From NCBI GenBank assembly GCA_029781855.1, contig JAKOVX010000136.1, forward strand, positions 40,096 through 104,095: a stretch of 64,000 nucleotides of DNA, read 5' to 3'. Position numbers and translations under genes: made by a program. Each line of letters opens with the position of its first letter. Positions within the stretch are counted from its first letter, which is position 1. Under the pieces are notes generated by a model. The model was not told where the DNA came from and did not search any database. It saw only the letters and a list, made by a program, of their open reading frames with translations. Shown piece after piece: positions 9,216 through 20,400 of the stretch. The stretch is from Acidobacteriota bacterium (GTDB lineage Bacteria; Acidobacteriota; Blastocatellia; Pyrinomonadales; Pyrinomonadaceae).

Positions 9216-9236
9216 CTTGACAACAACGCACTCAAG
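9216..9236 (+). promoter_or_regulatory. HAIR-type operator (HspR site) upstream of dnaK
   Basis: CTTGACA (9216-9222), a 7-bp spacer, then ACTCAAG (9230-9236). The known HspR-associated inverted repeat is CTTGAGT-N7-ACTCAAG, so the spacing is exact and 12 of 14 half-site bases match. An hspR homologue is the last gene of the operon downstream. The site covers the whole -35 hexamer of the predicted promoter, which explains how a repressor would act. Confidence 0.8.
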
Positions 9237-9245
9237 TATTATATT
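9217..9245 (+). promoter_or_regulatory. Vegetative-type promoter of dnaK operon
   Basis: TTGACA (9217-9222, perfect -35) and TATATT (9240-9245, 5 of 6 for -10) are separated by exactly 17 bp. The leader before dnaK is about 55 nt and carries a purine-rich ACGGAG ribosome-binding site just before ATG 9307. The rest of the 443-bp gap between 8863 and 9307 shows no other convincing gene or RNA. Confidence 0.75.
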
Positions 9246-9306
9246 CAATCAAGGCTCAAGTTAATGTGATTTTTAGGGCTTTGCAATAATTCAAACGGAG
9301 AAATAT

Positions 9307-11247
<1,941 letters not shown>

Positions 11248-11252
11248 CCAGT

Positions 11253-11294
11253 CAGCAGTGAGCGGTATGCAGTGGGCCGGACCGTTCACTGCTG
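11253..11294 (+). other. Intercistronic hairpin between dnaK and dnaJ
   Basis: A 14-bp stem (11253-11266 with 11281-11294) is perfect except for one G-U pair and encloses a 14-nt loop. It starts 5 bp after the dnaK stop. No T-run follows, so it is unlikely to be a full terminator. It could instead stabilise the 3' end of dnaK mRNA or attenuate dnaJ expression. Confidence 0.6.
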
Positions 11295-11386
11295 CCGCTT
11301 CCTGCGTTTTATCGGCCCGGCTTTTGAAAGACGGCGGCACTTGAGCTAGACTGCTCGCGACCTACGGGCTCCGGCTCGCTTAACGA

Positions 11387-12547
11387 ATGGCGAAAAAAGA
11401 TTATTACCAGATTCTGGGCGTCAAAAAGGATGCCAAAGCGGACGAGATCAAGAAGGCGTACCGTCGGCTCGCGCGCAAACATCATCCTGATGTGAATCCG
11501 AACGACAAGGTTTCGGAAGACAAGTTCAAAGAGGTTCAGGAAGCATACGATATCTTGTCGGACGACAAGAAGCGCAAGGTCTTTGACCGTTTTGGATATT
11601 ACGCCGACAACCTTGATGCCGATTCGCCGTTCTCGACCGGAGCGACAAGCGGCGGGGCACAGGGTTTTGATTTTTCCGGTTTTGATTTCTCCGGCAGCCA
11701 GAGCAGCGGGAGTGGATCTAGTTTTCGCGATATATTTTCGGACCTATTTAGCGGTGGCGGTGGCGGAGCCAGACAGCAGCCTGAACCGCCGCGGGCGATC
11801 CCGAAGAAAGGCCGCGACATTGAGATACCGTTGGCTCTGAGTTTCGAGGAATCGTTCACCGGACTCACGACAAATATTACAGTGAACCGGAGCGAGCAGT
11901 GTTCCCGCTGCCAGGGAGCCGGAGACACCGGAGGCCCGGTCGTCACTTGTACGACCTGTAAAGGCACGGGACAGGTGATGAGGACCGGCGGACGGTTGCA
12001 GTTTTCACAGGCGTGTCCGGATTGTGAGGGAACAGGACGCCGGCGGCAGCCGTGTTCTCTGTGTAACGGAAAGGGCGTAACGCCGAAAACGGAGCAGGTC
12101 AAGATCAAGATACCTGCCGGCGTCGACACCGGTTCACGGGTGCGGATTCCGAAGAAAGGCCACGGAGGCCGTCTGGGGGCCGAGCCAGGCGATCTGTATA
12201 TTTTGACGAACGTCGGAAAGCACAAATTCCTCGAGCGAAAGGGTGACAACATCTATGTCAGTGTGCCGATAACGGTGGCCGAAGCGGCTCTGGGTACCAA
12301 GATCGAGGTTCCGACTGTCGAAGGGAAAGCCCAGCTTAAGATACCCGCGGGCACGGAATCGGGACAGAAGTTTCGGCTTCGCGAGCGTGGCTTCCCGAGT
12401 TTGAGAAACCCGAGCCTCCGCGGCGATCAGTTCGTCGAGGTTAAGATAACGCTCCCGCGGGTTATCTCAGAGGAGACCAAGGAAGTACTCCGTCAGTTTG
12501 AGAAACTTAATCCGGAGAACCCGAGAAAGGTCATTGGATTGGAATGA
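11387..12547 (+). CDS. dnaJ: Chaperone DnaJ (Hsp40)
   Basis: 386 residues. The N-terminal J domain (DYYQILGVKKDAKADEIK) contains the HPD motif (KHHPDVNP) that stimulates DnaK ATPase. A Gly/Phe/Ser-rich linker runs to about residue 135. The zinc-finger domain carries four CxxCxGxG repeats: CSRCQGAG, CTTCKGTG, CPDCEGTG and CSLCNGKG. The two beta-rich substrate-binding domains follow. This is a type I DnaJ, not the zinc-free CbpA type. No strong ribosome-binding site is seen before the ATG. It overlaps hspR by ATGA, implying coupled translation. Confidence 0.96.
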   Translation: MAKKDYYQILGVKKDAKADEIKKAYRRLARKHHPDVNPNDKVSEDKFKEVQEAYDILSDDKKRKVFDRFGYYADNLDADSPFSTGATSGGAQGFDFSGFDFSGSQSSGSGSSFRDIFSDLFSGGGGGARQQPEPPRAIPKKGRDIEIPLALSFEESFTGLTTNITVNRSEQCSRCQGAGDTGGPVVTCTTCKGTGQVMRTGGRLQFSQACPDCEGTGRRRQPCSLCNGKGVTPKTEQVKIKIPAGVDTGSRVRIPKKGHGGRLGAEPGDLYILTNVGKHKFLERKGDNIYVSVPITVAEAALGTKIEVPTVEGKAQLKIPAGTESGQKFRLRERGFPSLRNPSLRGDQFVEVKITLPRVISEETKEVLRQFEKLNPENPRKVIGLE

Positions 12548-12945
12548 AAAAGCGTGTACGAACATATTCGATAAGCGCGGTTGCGGAACTCTACGATATT
12601 CATCCGCAAACGCTCCGATTGTACGAACGCGAGGGTCTCCTGACGCCGTCGCGTTCGGACGGTAACACTCGTCTATATGAAGACTCGGATCTCGAGAGGC
12701 TTGAGGTTATCCTGTCTCTGACTCGTGAACTCGGCGTCAATCTCGCTGGCGTCGAGATCATCCTGAATATGCGGGCGAAGATGGACGAGATGCAGCGCGA
12801 ATTTGAGCGGTTTTTCGAGTATCTCAAGGCCCACGCCGGCGAATTTGCCGGTCCCGGCGACAACACTTCGGTTAGCGAGGCCCTGATCCCGGTTTCCAGG
12901 ATCCGCTCAGCCCGTATGCGTCGAACTTACACTGTTGACGAGTAG
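12544..12945 (+). CDS. hspR: MerR-family heat-shock repressor HspR
   Basis: 133 residues. The MerR-type winged helix opens RTYSISAVAELYDIHPQTLRLYEREGLL and continues RLYEDSDLERLEVILSLTRELGVNLAGVEIIL, matching HspR rather than metal-binding MerR proteins; a coiled helix (MRAKMDEMQREFERFFEYL) follows. HspR is known in actinobacteria and some other phyla as the repressor of dnaK operons, acting with DnaK as co-repressor. Its position as third gene of the operon and the HAIR site at the operon promoter support that role. Its ATG overlaps the dnaJ stop (ATGA). Confidence 0.92.
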   Translation: MKKRVRTYSISAVAELYDIHPQTLRLYEREGLLTPSRSDGNTRLYEDSDLERLEVILSLTRELGVNLAGVEIILNMRAKMDEMQREFERFFEYLKAHAGEFAGPGDNTSVSEALIPVSRIRSARMRRTYTVDE

Positions 12946-13077
12946 ATCAGCTGATTAACTCTTCCTTACATTTCCACCCATTCTTACGAGCACGATAATC
13001 GAAGGGCATCGGGATTTTGCTTTCAGCAAGGTTATCGGCTAGGATAATCAAAATTTCCAACAGTCCAGGAGTTATCG

Positions 13078-16000
13078 ATGATTCTCAGAAGAATGTTTTT
13101 GTGTGTTTTCGCGGGAGTAATTCTCGTGTCTGCCGCTGCGATGGTCGCCGCGCAAGACCTTGACAACGTTTCGATCAGTGGCAAAGTTACCGATCCCAAT
13201 GGCCTGGTCGTTTCAGGGGCGACCGTTACGATCAAATCGACGGATACGGACATATCGCGAACCGTTACCGTTGACGACGATGGCCGGTACCGAGTAGTCA
13301 ACCTGAAACCGGGCAATTACAAGGTCTCGGTCAGCGCTGGCGGGTTCGGAACGCAGGAAACACCGGAATTTACGACGATCTCCGCTCAGAATGTCCTGCA
13401 GGATTTCAGGCTCTCTCCTGCTGATGTTCGTGCCGAGGCAACGGTCACTGTCACAGACGAGAACGGCCCGCCCGTTGACACGACGCGAACGATCGTAGGA
13501 AGCACCATAACCGAACGCGAGATCGAAGAGATCCCGAACAACTCGCGAAACGCCCTCGACCTGGTCCTGACGCTCGGCGGAACCACAGAGGAACAGCTCT
13601 CAACCAACGGACTGGCCGAGGACCGTGGTGCCAACCCGAGCGCAGCACCGCTCGAACAGGGAAATTTCTCGATCGGCGGCGGAACTGCTTACTCGAACAA
13701 CATTACGATCGACGGTCTGGACAATAACGACGACCGTTCGTCCCGCGACCGCTTTCAACCATCGGTCGAGGCGATCGCCGAGGTGCAGGTCATCTCAAAT
13801 CAATTTTCAGCGGAATACGGTCGGGCGTCCGGCGGCCGCGTAAATCTCCGGACAAGAGGCGGAAGCAACAAATTCCGCGGCCGATTCTTTATGTTCTTCA
13901 GGGACGAGAGTGCCAATGCAAACTCGTGGTACAACAACAGTCGCGGAATTCCGCGTCCGTCGCTGCAGGATATCAACCCGGGATTTACATTTAGCGGACC
14001 TATCATCAAGCAGCGCACTTTCTTTTCAGTTACCTATGAGAACGACAAGCTGGCCGACACGACACTGATCGACGCGTATCTGCCGGTCGTTCAAAATCCG
14101 GTTTATCCGCTGCCCGCGACACCGACCGGCAGCGCACAATTTTGCGACTCGGCCGGCTCGTTGCCGCCTCCCTGTAATGCCGGCGTGGGAGCGGTCTCCG
14201 CCTATTCGAAACTCTACTCGACCCCCAATCTCAGTAACGTGTTGACCGCACGTGTCGATCACAAGCTCTTTAAGAACAACGAGCTGACGATCGGGTTTCA
14301 GTTTGGCCGAAAGAATAATAAGCGAACGAACGGTAACTCGACCACACGACTCGAGAATGCATTTCAGGCCAAAAACATCAACACCGACGCATATAACCTG
14401 ACCGATAATCAGGTTTTCGGTTCTAATGTGGTTAACCAGTTTCGAATGCAGTGGTCGCGGTACCAGCCAAGTTACGAGGCTCCTAATCCTTTCGATCCGG
14501 TCGTTCTGGTTAGTTACCGCGATCCGGTCAGCAACTCGGTCAGAACTCTGATCATGGGAAATTCGACAACGAGTACAAGCCAATACTTCGCAGATACCCG
14601 TACTGAAACGCGCTGGCAATTACAGGATTCGTTGACCTATCTCTACGGACGCCATTCATTCAAAATGGGATTCGATATCCAGGATGTCGTTTCCAAGGTG
14701 ACGGGCCTCGGCGACGCGACCGGTACATTCAACTTTGGAAGCGTGTATGCGTTTTCCACAAATGTTATCAACCGGTATCGCCAGAATTTCGGAACGAGCC
14801 AGGATGTGAGGAATAGGTATTACGGGTTCTTTTTCAACGACGAATTCAAGCCGTGGTCAAATGTCACGGTTAGCGCGGGCCTCAGGTACGAACGGGAAAC
14901 AGCAGTCACGGATACGAACAATTGGGGGCCGCGAATCGGTATCGCATGGGACCCGTTCAAAAAAGGCACGGGCGTCATTCGCTTTGGAACTGGGATCTTT
15001 TACAATCGCGTCCTGCTGCGTACGGTCGGAGATTCCATTCAGAACAGCGGCGGAACTCTGGTTGCGTTTGATTCGAGTACTATTGGCACGAGTGCCAGCG
15101 ATCCGCGACGCGGACCGATCCTGGCCGCCATTGCCAGCAATTTCCCGAGTAGCTACGCGTCGGTCGACGAACTTAGGTCACTGGTTGCCGCCACCTGTCT
15201 CACGATCACGACGACCTTCCCTTGTAACAACACCACCGGTTTTTCGATCGGCAACCTTTCAAGTGCCGGCAATCCGCTTCGCTCTGTGGATGCCGACCTG
15301 AAAATTCCAGAAAGCTATCAGTTCAATGTGGGATTTGAGCGCGAGGTCTACAAAGGCTGGGTGTTCGAGGTCAACTATACCTGGAACAAGACGGCTAACC
15401 TTTGGCGCGACTACAATCCGAACGCTCCGGTCCTGCCTGGTGGGTATGCCGACTGGACAGCGTGGTTGCTTGGTCATCCGTTCACGCTTTCTCCGACGAG
15501 GATGTACACGTTCTTCCTTGGGCCGACCGACGATTCGAGCGGAATTCATGCGGGTTCCGAGACCGGAACCACTTGTACCACAACCACAGCGAATTGCTAC
15601 GTAAATTTGAATACGACGAGTACATCGACGACGGTGCCGCTCGTTTCAGTCGCGGGTCAAAATAACAATGCGACGGGCGGGCCGATAGGTATCGCTCTTG
15701 CAGCTGTTGCACAGTTTCGCCCAGATCAGACAGTCGAAGAGACGTCACGGATCGGTTCACGCGGTAACGCATTTTATCAGGGTCTGGTGGCCGAATTGCG
15801 AAGTCGTTACCGAAAGCTCGGCTTCGGTTTCGGAGCGTCATTCCGCTTGGTTTACACGCTCTCAAGTACCAAGGATGACGGGTTGAACAATACCTCGAAT
15901 GCCGAGATAAACGGCGACTTCAGCCGCGAATGGGCGCGAAGCTTGCAGGATCGCCATCACCGGATCGCATTTTCCGGATCATTCCAAACGCCCTACTGGT

Positions 16001-16488
16001 TTGGAAAACTCAAGTTTTCGCCGCTTGTTAGATGGGGAAGTTCGGCTCCGTTTAATATTGGAAACGGCGGCAGGGACCGAAATTTGGATGACCTCAGCGT
16101 TGATCGGGTGAATTTCAGCGGAAACGTAAAGGACATTAAGTACCGCGAGCCTGGGTCACCGATCCCGACAACACTGATCTCTCAGTTTTCACTGCCGCCG
16201 ATCGGAGCCATAGGTGGAAACATCGGGAGAAACGCCGGCACGGGACCGAATTTGTTCACGTTCGATCTGAACGTGACACGAGAGTGGAAAGCCGGAGAAC
16301 GAGTTCGAATCAGACCGGTTCTCGAGATCGACAATGTCTTTAATGCGTCGGTATTCAGTTTCGGTGCGGAATATATCGACTTTTCGGCGATAAATATCAG
16401 CCAATCGACGGAGCAGCAGAAATTCCTCGTTCCGACTCGCACTTACCGCCAGCGGCAAATGCGGGCCGGAATCAGGATCGACTTCTAG
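13078..16488 (+). CDS. TonB-dependent receptor-like outer-membrane protein (Oar type)
   Basis: 1136 residues. There is a signal peptide (MILRRMFLCVFAGVILVSAAAMVAAQ), then a carboxypeptidase-regulatory/Ig-like domain (ISGKVTDPNGLVVSGATVTI to about residue 115). A plug domain contains the acidobacterial signatures NSRNALDLVLTLGG, NNITIDGLDNNDDRSS and ISNQFSAEYGRASGG. A long beta-barrel ends in an aromatic-flanked strand (RQRQMRAGIRIDF). No clear TonB box is seen. Large families of such receptors are typical of Acidobacteriota; the substrate cannot be told from sequence. AGGAG lies 5-10 bases before the ATG. Confidence 0.9.
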   Translation: MILRRMFLCVFAGVILVSAAAMVAAQDLDNVSISGKVTDPNGLVVSGATVTIKSTDTDISRTVTVDDDGRYRVVNLKPGNYKVSVSAGGFGTQETPEFTTISAQNVLQDFRLSPADVRAEATVTVTDENGPPVDTTRTIVGSTITEREIEEIPNNSRNALDLVLTLGGTTEEQLSTNGLAEDRGANPSAAPLEQGNFSIGGGTAYSNNITIDGLDNNDDRSSRDRFQPSVEAIAEVQVISNQFSAEYGRASGGRVNLRTRGGSNKFRGRFFMFFRDESANANSWYNNSRGIPRPSLQDINPGFTFSGPIIKQRTFFSVTYENDKLADTTLIDAYLPVVQNPVYPLPATPTGSAQFCDSAGSLPPPCNAGVGAVSAYSKLYSTPNLSNVLTARVDHKLFKNNELTIGFQFGRKNNKRTNGNSTTRLENAFQAKNINTDAYNLTDNQVFGSNVVNQFRMQWSRYQPSYEAPNPFDPVVLVSYRDPVSNSVRTLIMGNSTTSTSQYFADTRTETRWQLQDSLTYLYGRHSFKMGFDIQDVVSKVTGLGDATGTFNFGSVYAFSTNVINRYRQNFGTSQDVRNRYYGFFFNDEFKPWSNVTVSAGLRYERETAVTDTNNWGPRIGIAWDPFKKGTGVIRFGTGIFYNRVLLRTVGDSIQNSGGTLVAFDSSTIGTSASDPRRGPILAAIASNFPSSYASVDELRSLVAATCLTITTTFPCNNTTGFSIGNLSSAGNPLRSVDADLKIPESYQFNVGFEREVYKGWVFEVNYTWNKTANLWRDYNPNAPVLPGGYADWTAWLLGHPFTLSPTRMYTFFLGPTDDSSGIHAGSETGTTCTTTTANCYVNLNTTSTSTTVPLVSVAGQNNNATGGPIGIALAAVAQFRPDQTVEETSRIGSRGNAFYQGLVAELRSRYRKLGFGFGASFRLVYTLSSTKDDGLNNTSNAEINGDFSREWARSLQDRHHRIAFSGSFQTPYWFGKLKFSPLVRWGSSAPFNIGNGGRDRNLDDLSVDRVNFSGNVKDIKYREPGSPIPTTLISQFSLPPIGAIGGNIGRNAGTGPNLFTFDLNVTREWKAGERVRIRPVLEIDNVFNASVFSFGAEYIDFSAINISQSTEQQKFLVPTRTYRQRQMRAGIRIDF

Positions 16489-16518
16489 TTGTTGATTCAA
16501 AAATACTCAAATTTAGAG

Positions 16519-16542
16519 GCCGTCTGAAAAGGCGGCTTTTTT
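16519..16542 (+). terminator. Rho-independent terminator of the TonB receptor gene
   Basis: GCCGTCT (16519-16525) pairs with AGGCGGC (16530-16536) with one G-U pair, closed by a GAAA tetraloop, followed by six Ts. It starts 31 bp after the stop codon. Confidence 0.9.
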
Positions 16543-16628
16543 GTTATTTGGACCCAGATTTATCGTGACTAGTCAGCGGCGGATATGATAAATTAAAGTG
16601 TTGAACATTTTTGTTCACTCCTTGTGAT

Positions 16629-17390
16629 ATGAGCCAAGTCCTAGACGAACCAACAGTTCCGTTCACCGAGGTTTCGATCGAGTCGGTGCTGCTCGACGCC
16701 GACCTGTTCGTTAAATACAGCTCTCCCGACAAAGCGTTTCAGCTGCTTCGCGAATCCATAGACCGCAGCCCGCGGTCTATAAACTTGCGCGAAAAGATGC
16801 GCGACATCTGCGTCAAGCAAAAGAACCTGAACGAAGCAGCCCGGCAATGCCTCGCGTTGGTCAGCCTGTACATCGGTCGAGAAGATTTCGACCTCGCCTA
16901 TGACCGTCTGCAGGAGGCAAAATTGCTCGATCCGCGGATCTCGGTCGCTCCAGGGCTTGAGGCGATCCGGCGAGCCCGCCGGCCGGAGTTTGCCGCCGCT
17001 CGCGATAAGACTCCGCAAAACGTCCGGACAGATGTCACCTTTGCCGGAAATCTTTCGTACGTGAGCGTATTCGACGCCGTGCAGGTCATCGAAAATTCCA
17101 AAATGACCGGTCTGCTGGTAATTAAATCAGATCTTCATCTCGCAAATGTATCGTTCAACGACGGAAAGATCGTGGACGCCGAGTGCAACGGCAAGAACGG
17201 CGTTGCCGCATTCCGTGAGATCATCGAGATCGGCGGCGGAACGTTTGAGTTCTCGACCGCTGACCACTCGTTCCCAGTCGTAATCAACGTTTCCAGCAAC
17301 ACCAATTTTCTCCTCGACGTACTGACCGAACTCGATAATGAGCGGGCGGAACAGCAGGGCCTCCGCGATGTCGGCAACGAGATAATATAA
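16629..17390 (+). CDS. DUF4388 (PATAN-type) domain protein with TPR-like N-terminus
   Basis: 253 residues from the ATG at 16629; a TTG at 16611 would add six. The first half is helical and TPR-like (VKYSSPDKAFQLLRESIDRSP, ARQCLALVSLYIGREDFDLAYDRLQEAKLLDP). The second half, from about residue 135, is a DUF4388 domain: FAGNLSYVSVFDAVQVIENSKMTG, then a strand LLVIKS and FNDGKIVDAECNGKNGVAAFREI. Such domains occur in gliding, signalling and gene-expression proteins of Myxococcota and Acidobacteriota. No enzyme motif and no signal peptide are visible, so it is probably a cytoplasmic adaptor. It is followed by smc in the same direction after 62 bp. Confidence 0.75.
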   Translation: MSQVLDEPTVPFTEVSIESVLLDADLFVKYSSPDKAFQLLRESIDRSPRSINLREKMRDICVKQKNLNEAARQCLALVSLYIGREDFDLAYDRLQEAKLLDPRISVAPGLEAIRRARRPEFAAARDKTPQNVRTDVTFAGNLSYVSVFDAVQVIENSKMTGLLVIKSDLHLANVSFNDGKIVDAECNGKNGVAAFREIIEIGGGTFEFSTADHSFPVVINVSSNTNFLLDVLTELDNERAEQQGLRDVGNEII

Positions 17391-17452
17391 GTTGACTTCA
17401 ACAGCCAAATACAACAAAATATAGTGCTCCATCGCAGGACAAGTACTATAGG

Positions 17453-20400
17453 ATGTTTAAGCTTCAGCGCCTCGAAATAACCGGATTCAAGTCATTTGCC
17501 GACTACACCGAGATCGTTTTCACAGGAAACGGCATCACTGCGGTCGTTGGCCCCAACGGGTGCGGCAAATCCAACGTGTCCGATGCGATCTCGTGGGTTT
17601 TGGGCGAGCAGCGGGCAAAAAGTTTGCGCGGCGGCGAAATGAAAGACGTCGTCTTTGCGGGCACCAAGAACCGAAAGCCAGGCGGCATGGCGGAGGTTGT
17701 CCTGCACCTCGTCCGCGACGATTCGGTCGATTTTATCGATGAACACGAACTTGGTGACATCGACGAGGCCCTGAGCGAGATCGACGAGGCGGCCGTCGAT
17801 ATGGACGAGATCGAGGGATTCGGCATCGAGGCAGAACCCGAGACGATCGATGCTTTGACGGCGGCGGAGTCTAACGGCAACGGCCATCACGAAGCGGAAT
17901 TTGAGGTCGAAACCGTTCAGGCGGCGCAGGTCGGCTCGGTCAAGACGGTCGAAACTAAAATTAAGACCAAACGCCATTGGCGGCCGCGATCGTTCGCTCT
18001 TGATTTCGCACCGGGAGAAGCGGTTTCAGTTACGCGCCGTTTGTATCTTTCGGGTGAGAGCGAATACCAGCTTAACGGCCGTTCCTGCCGGTTGCGTGAC
18101 ATCACCGACCTCTTTGCCGGAACGGGCTTGTCCGGTGCGCATTACGCGATCATCGAGCAGGGCCGAATTGGCCAGATCCTCTCGGCAAAACCGGCTGATC
18201 GGCGAAATTTGATCGAGGAGGCCGCCGGGATCTCGAAATTCCGTGCCCGTCAGCGAGCCGCCGAATCACGCCTTGATTCTGCAAAATCTAATCTCGGCCG
18301 CATCTCCGACATCGTTTCGGAGATCGATAAGCAGGTTAATTCACTTCGTCGGCAGGCGGCGAAAACGCGGCGTTTCAAGATACTTCAGGAAGATTTTCGA
18401 GTGCTTCTCCGTCAGCTTTACGCGGCCGAGGGTAAATATCTGTCGGAGCTTTCCGAGGAATTAAAGGTCCAACTTGCCGCTGCGATAAAAGCGGAATCGG
18501 AGCTTGCGGCCGGCGTGACCGCCAAAGAGGAAGCGGCGCGGGAAGCGACTCAGATCGCCCGTAATGCCGAGGAAAGTCTCGCTGAGCTCCGAAAGATCCA
18601 CGCGACAAACGCCCTTGAGCGTGACCGTGCCGAACGCGAGCACGTCTATAAATCCGAGCAGGTCGTGAACCTCAATAATCGCTGTGAGTCGCTCCGCGGC
18701 GAGATAACGTCGAGCGAACAGCGGATGAGCCTGCTTAACTCTGAACTCGAGCGGTTACAGAAAGAGGAGTTGGTCGAATCGACCGATTTTGGCAAAGCCG
18801 ATGCCGAACTTCGGTCTGCCGAGGAGATCCACGCTGCCGAATCTGCGGAGCTTCACAAGATCGAATCCGAGATCGAAACGCTTCGCAACGCCCTGCTTCA
18901 ACACACGACGGCCGCCGAACGTTTTGACGAGATCGGGCGACAGCTCGAGATCAACCTGGAAAAGCTGAATTTGCGTTCTGACGGGCTCGCGGCCGAAGGG
19001 CAAAGGGCGGCTCAGAATTTTACCGAACACGAACGTCACGCTGCGGAGCTTGCGGCATCGCTTGCCGCGGAAGAAGAGAAGTTAAAGAGCTTCACGTCCG
19101 AGAAAGAGGAGTTGCAGGCGTTGACTTCCGGAGCTCTCGCCGATCTTCGCACTGCCGAAGCCGAACTTTCCGAGCTGTCCGATGAGTTCTCTGCAAAGAA
19201 ACATAGGCTCGCTACCCTCAATGAACTCGAAGAGAAGCGCGCCGTGTACACGCCGCAGGTCCAGAAGATCTTTGCCGAGCAAAGTTCTATCGGCGTGAAG
19301 CTCTCCGGCGTTTTGGCTGATCGGCTGAACGTTGACCAGCGGGCCGAAACGGCCGTCGAAACCCTATTCGGAAGCTATCTGGAAGCGGTGATCGTTGAAT
19401 CGCTTGCCGAGGCCAAGAAGCTGTCGGAGTGGATCAAGGCGAATAAGATCGGCCGCACCGCGATGTTGATCTTACCCAGCGAAAGTTTTGGCGACAAGCA
19501 AACTACCGCGTTCGCAGGCGGAGACACAATCGGCGAACGACTCGGTGTTACAAACGAGATCGCCGCGATCCTGCGCGAAGCATTTCCGCGTGAAATGTCG
19601 GCACGGCTCGTCGATGAACTTGGTTCCGGCCAGGCTGTGGCCGGTGAGATGGAGATCAATTACGACGGCGATCTTTTGCTCGGCGGGCGGCTTTTCGTCG
19701 GCGGCAAATCTCGGCCGGACGGCAAGAACGCGTCGTTGCTTGCGTTCAAGCGGGAACTCCAGGAACTTGGAACGGCTATTCGCGGCCTGTCGGGCGGCAT
19801 CGATGCGGCAAGATCGAAGGTCGAAGCGGCACGGGCGACGCTCGTCGAACGTGAAAGCAAAATGGTCGACCTCCAGTCCCTGATCATCAAAGTCGACCGC
19901 GGGATCCACGGGCTCCAGATCCAGGTTCGTTCTGCACGCGAGGAGATCGAGCGTGCCGAGCGGCATCGTAAGGTTGTCGAGGACGAAACGGCTCAGATCC
20001 TGTCGGAGATCGCGGAGATCCAGCAGCGGATCACGACTGCCCGCGAGAGCAAGGCCGGCGCCGATCAGTCCCGATCGGCCGCTGAATCATCGCTCCAGGC
20101 CATCGCGATACGCTTTAATGAGGCCCGCGGACGCGTGGAATCTGCCGCCGAATCACTCAATGAAAAGCGAATGGTCGCCGCGACTTCGGGTGAACGCCGA
20201 CGTTCGGTCCAATCGGCTCTTCGACGCGTTGAGAACGAACGCAAAGAGATCGAAAGCCGCTTGGCTTTGCAAAAGCTAGAGATCGGCGAGACCGAATCGA
20301 AGATAAAGGCGCTTCACACCTCGATAGTTGAGATCACCGACCGGATCACATCGGCTTCCGATGAGATCGCCGGCGAACACGAAGCACTGACCGCGGCCGT

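Noticed and set aside
9003..9269. 88-codon plus-strand reading frame upstream of dnaK
   Set aside because: Its 3' end runs through the dnaK promoter and HAIR operator, it has no ribosome-binding site and its composition is not protein-like.
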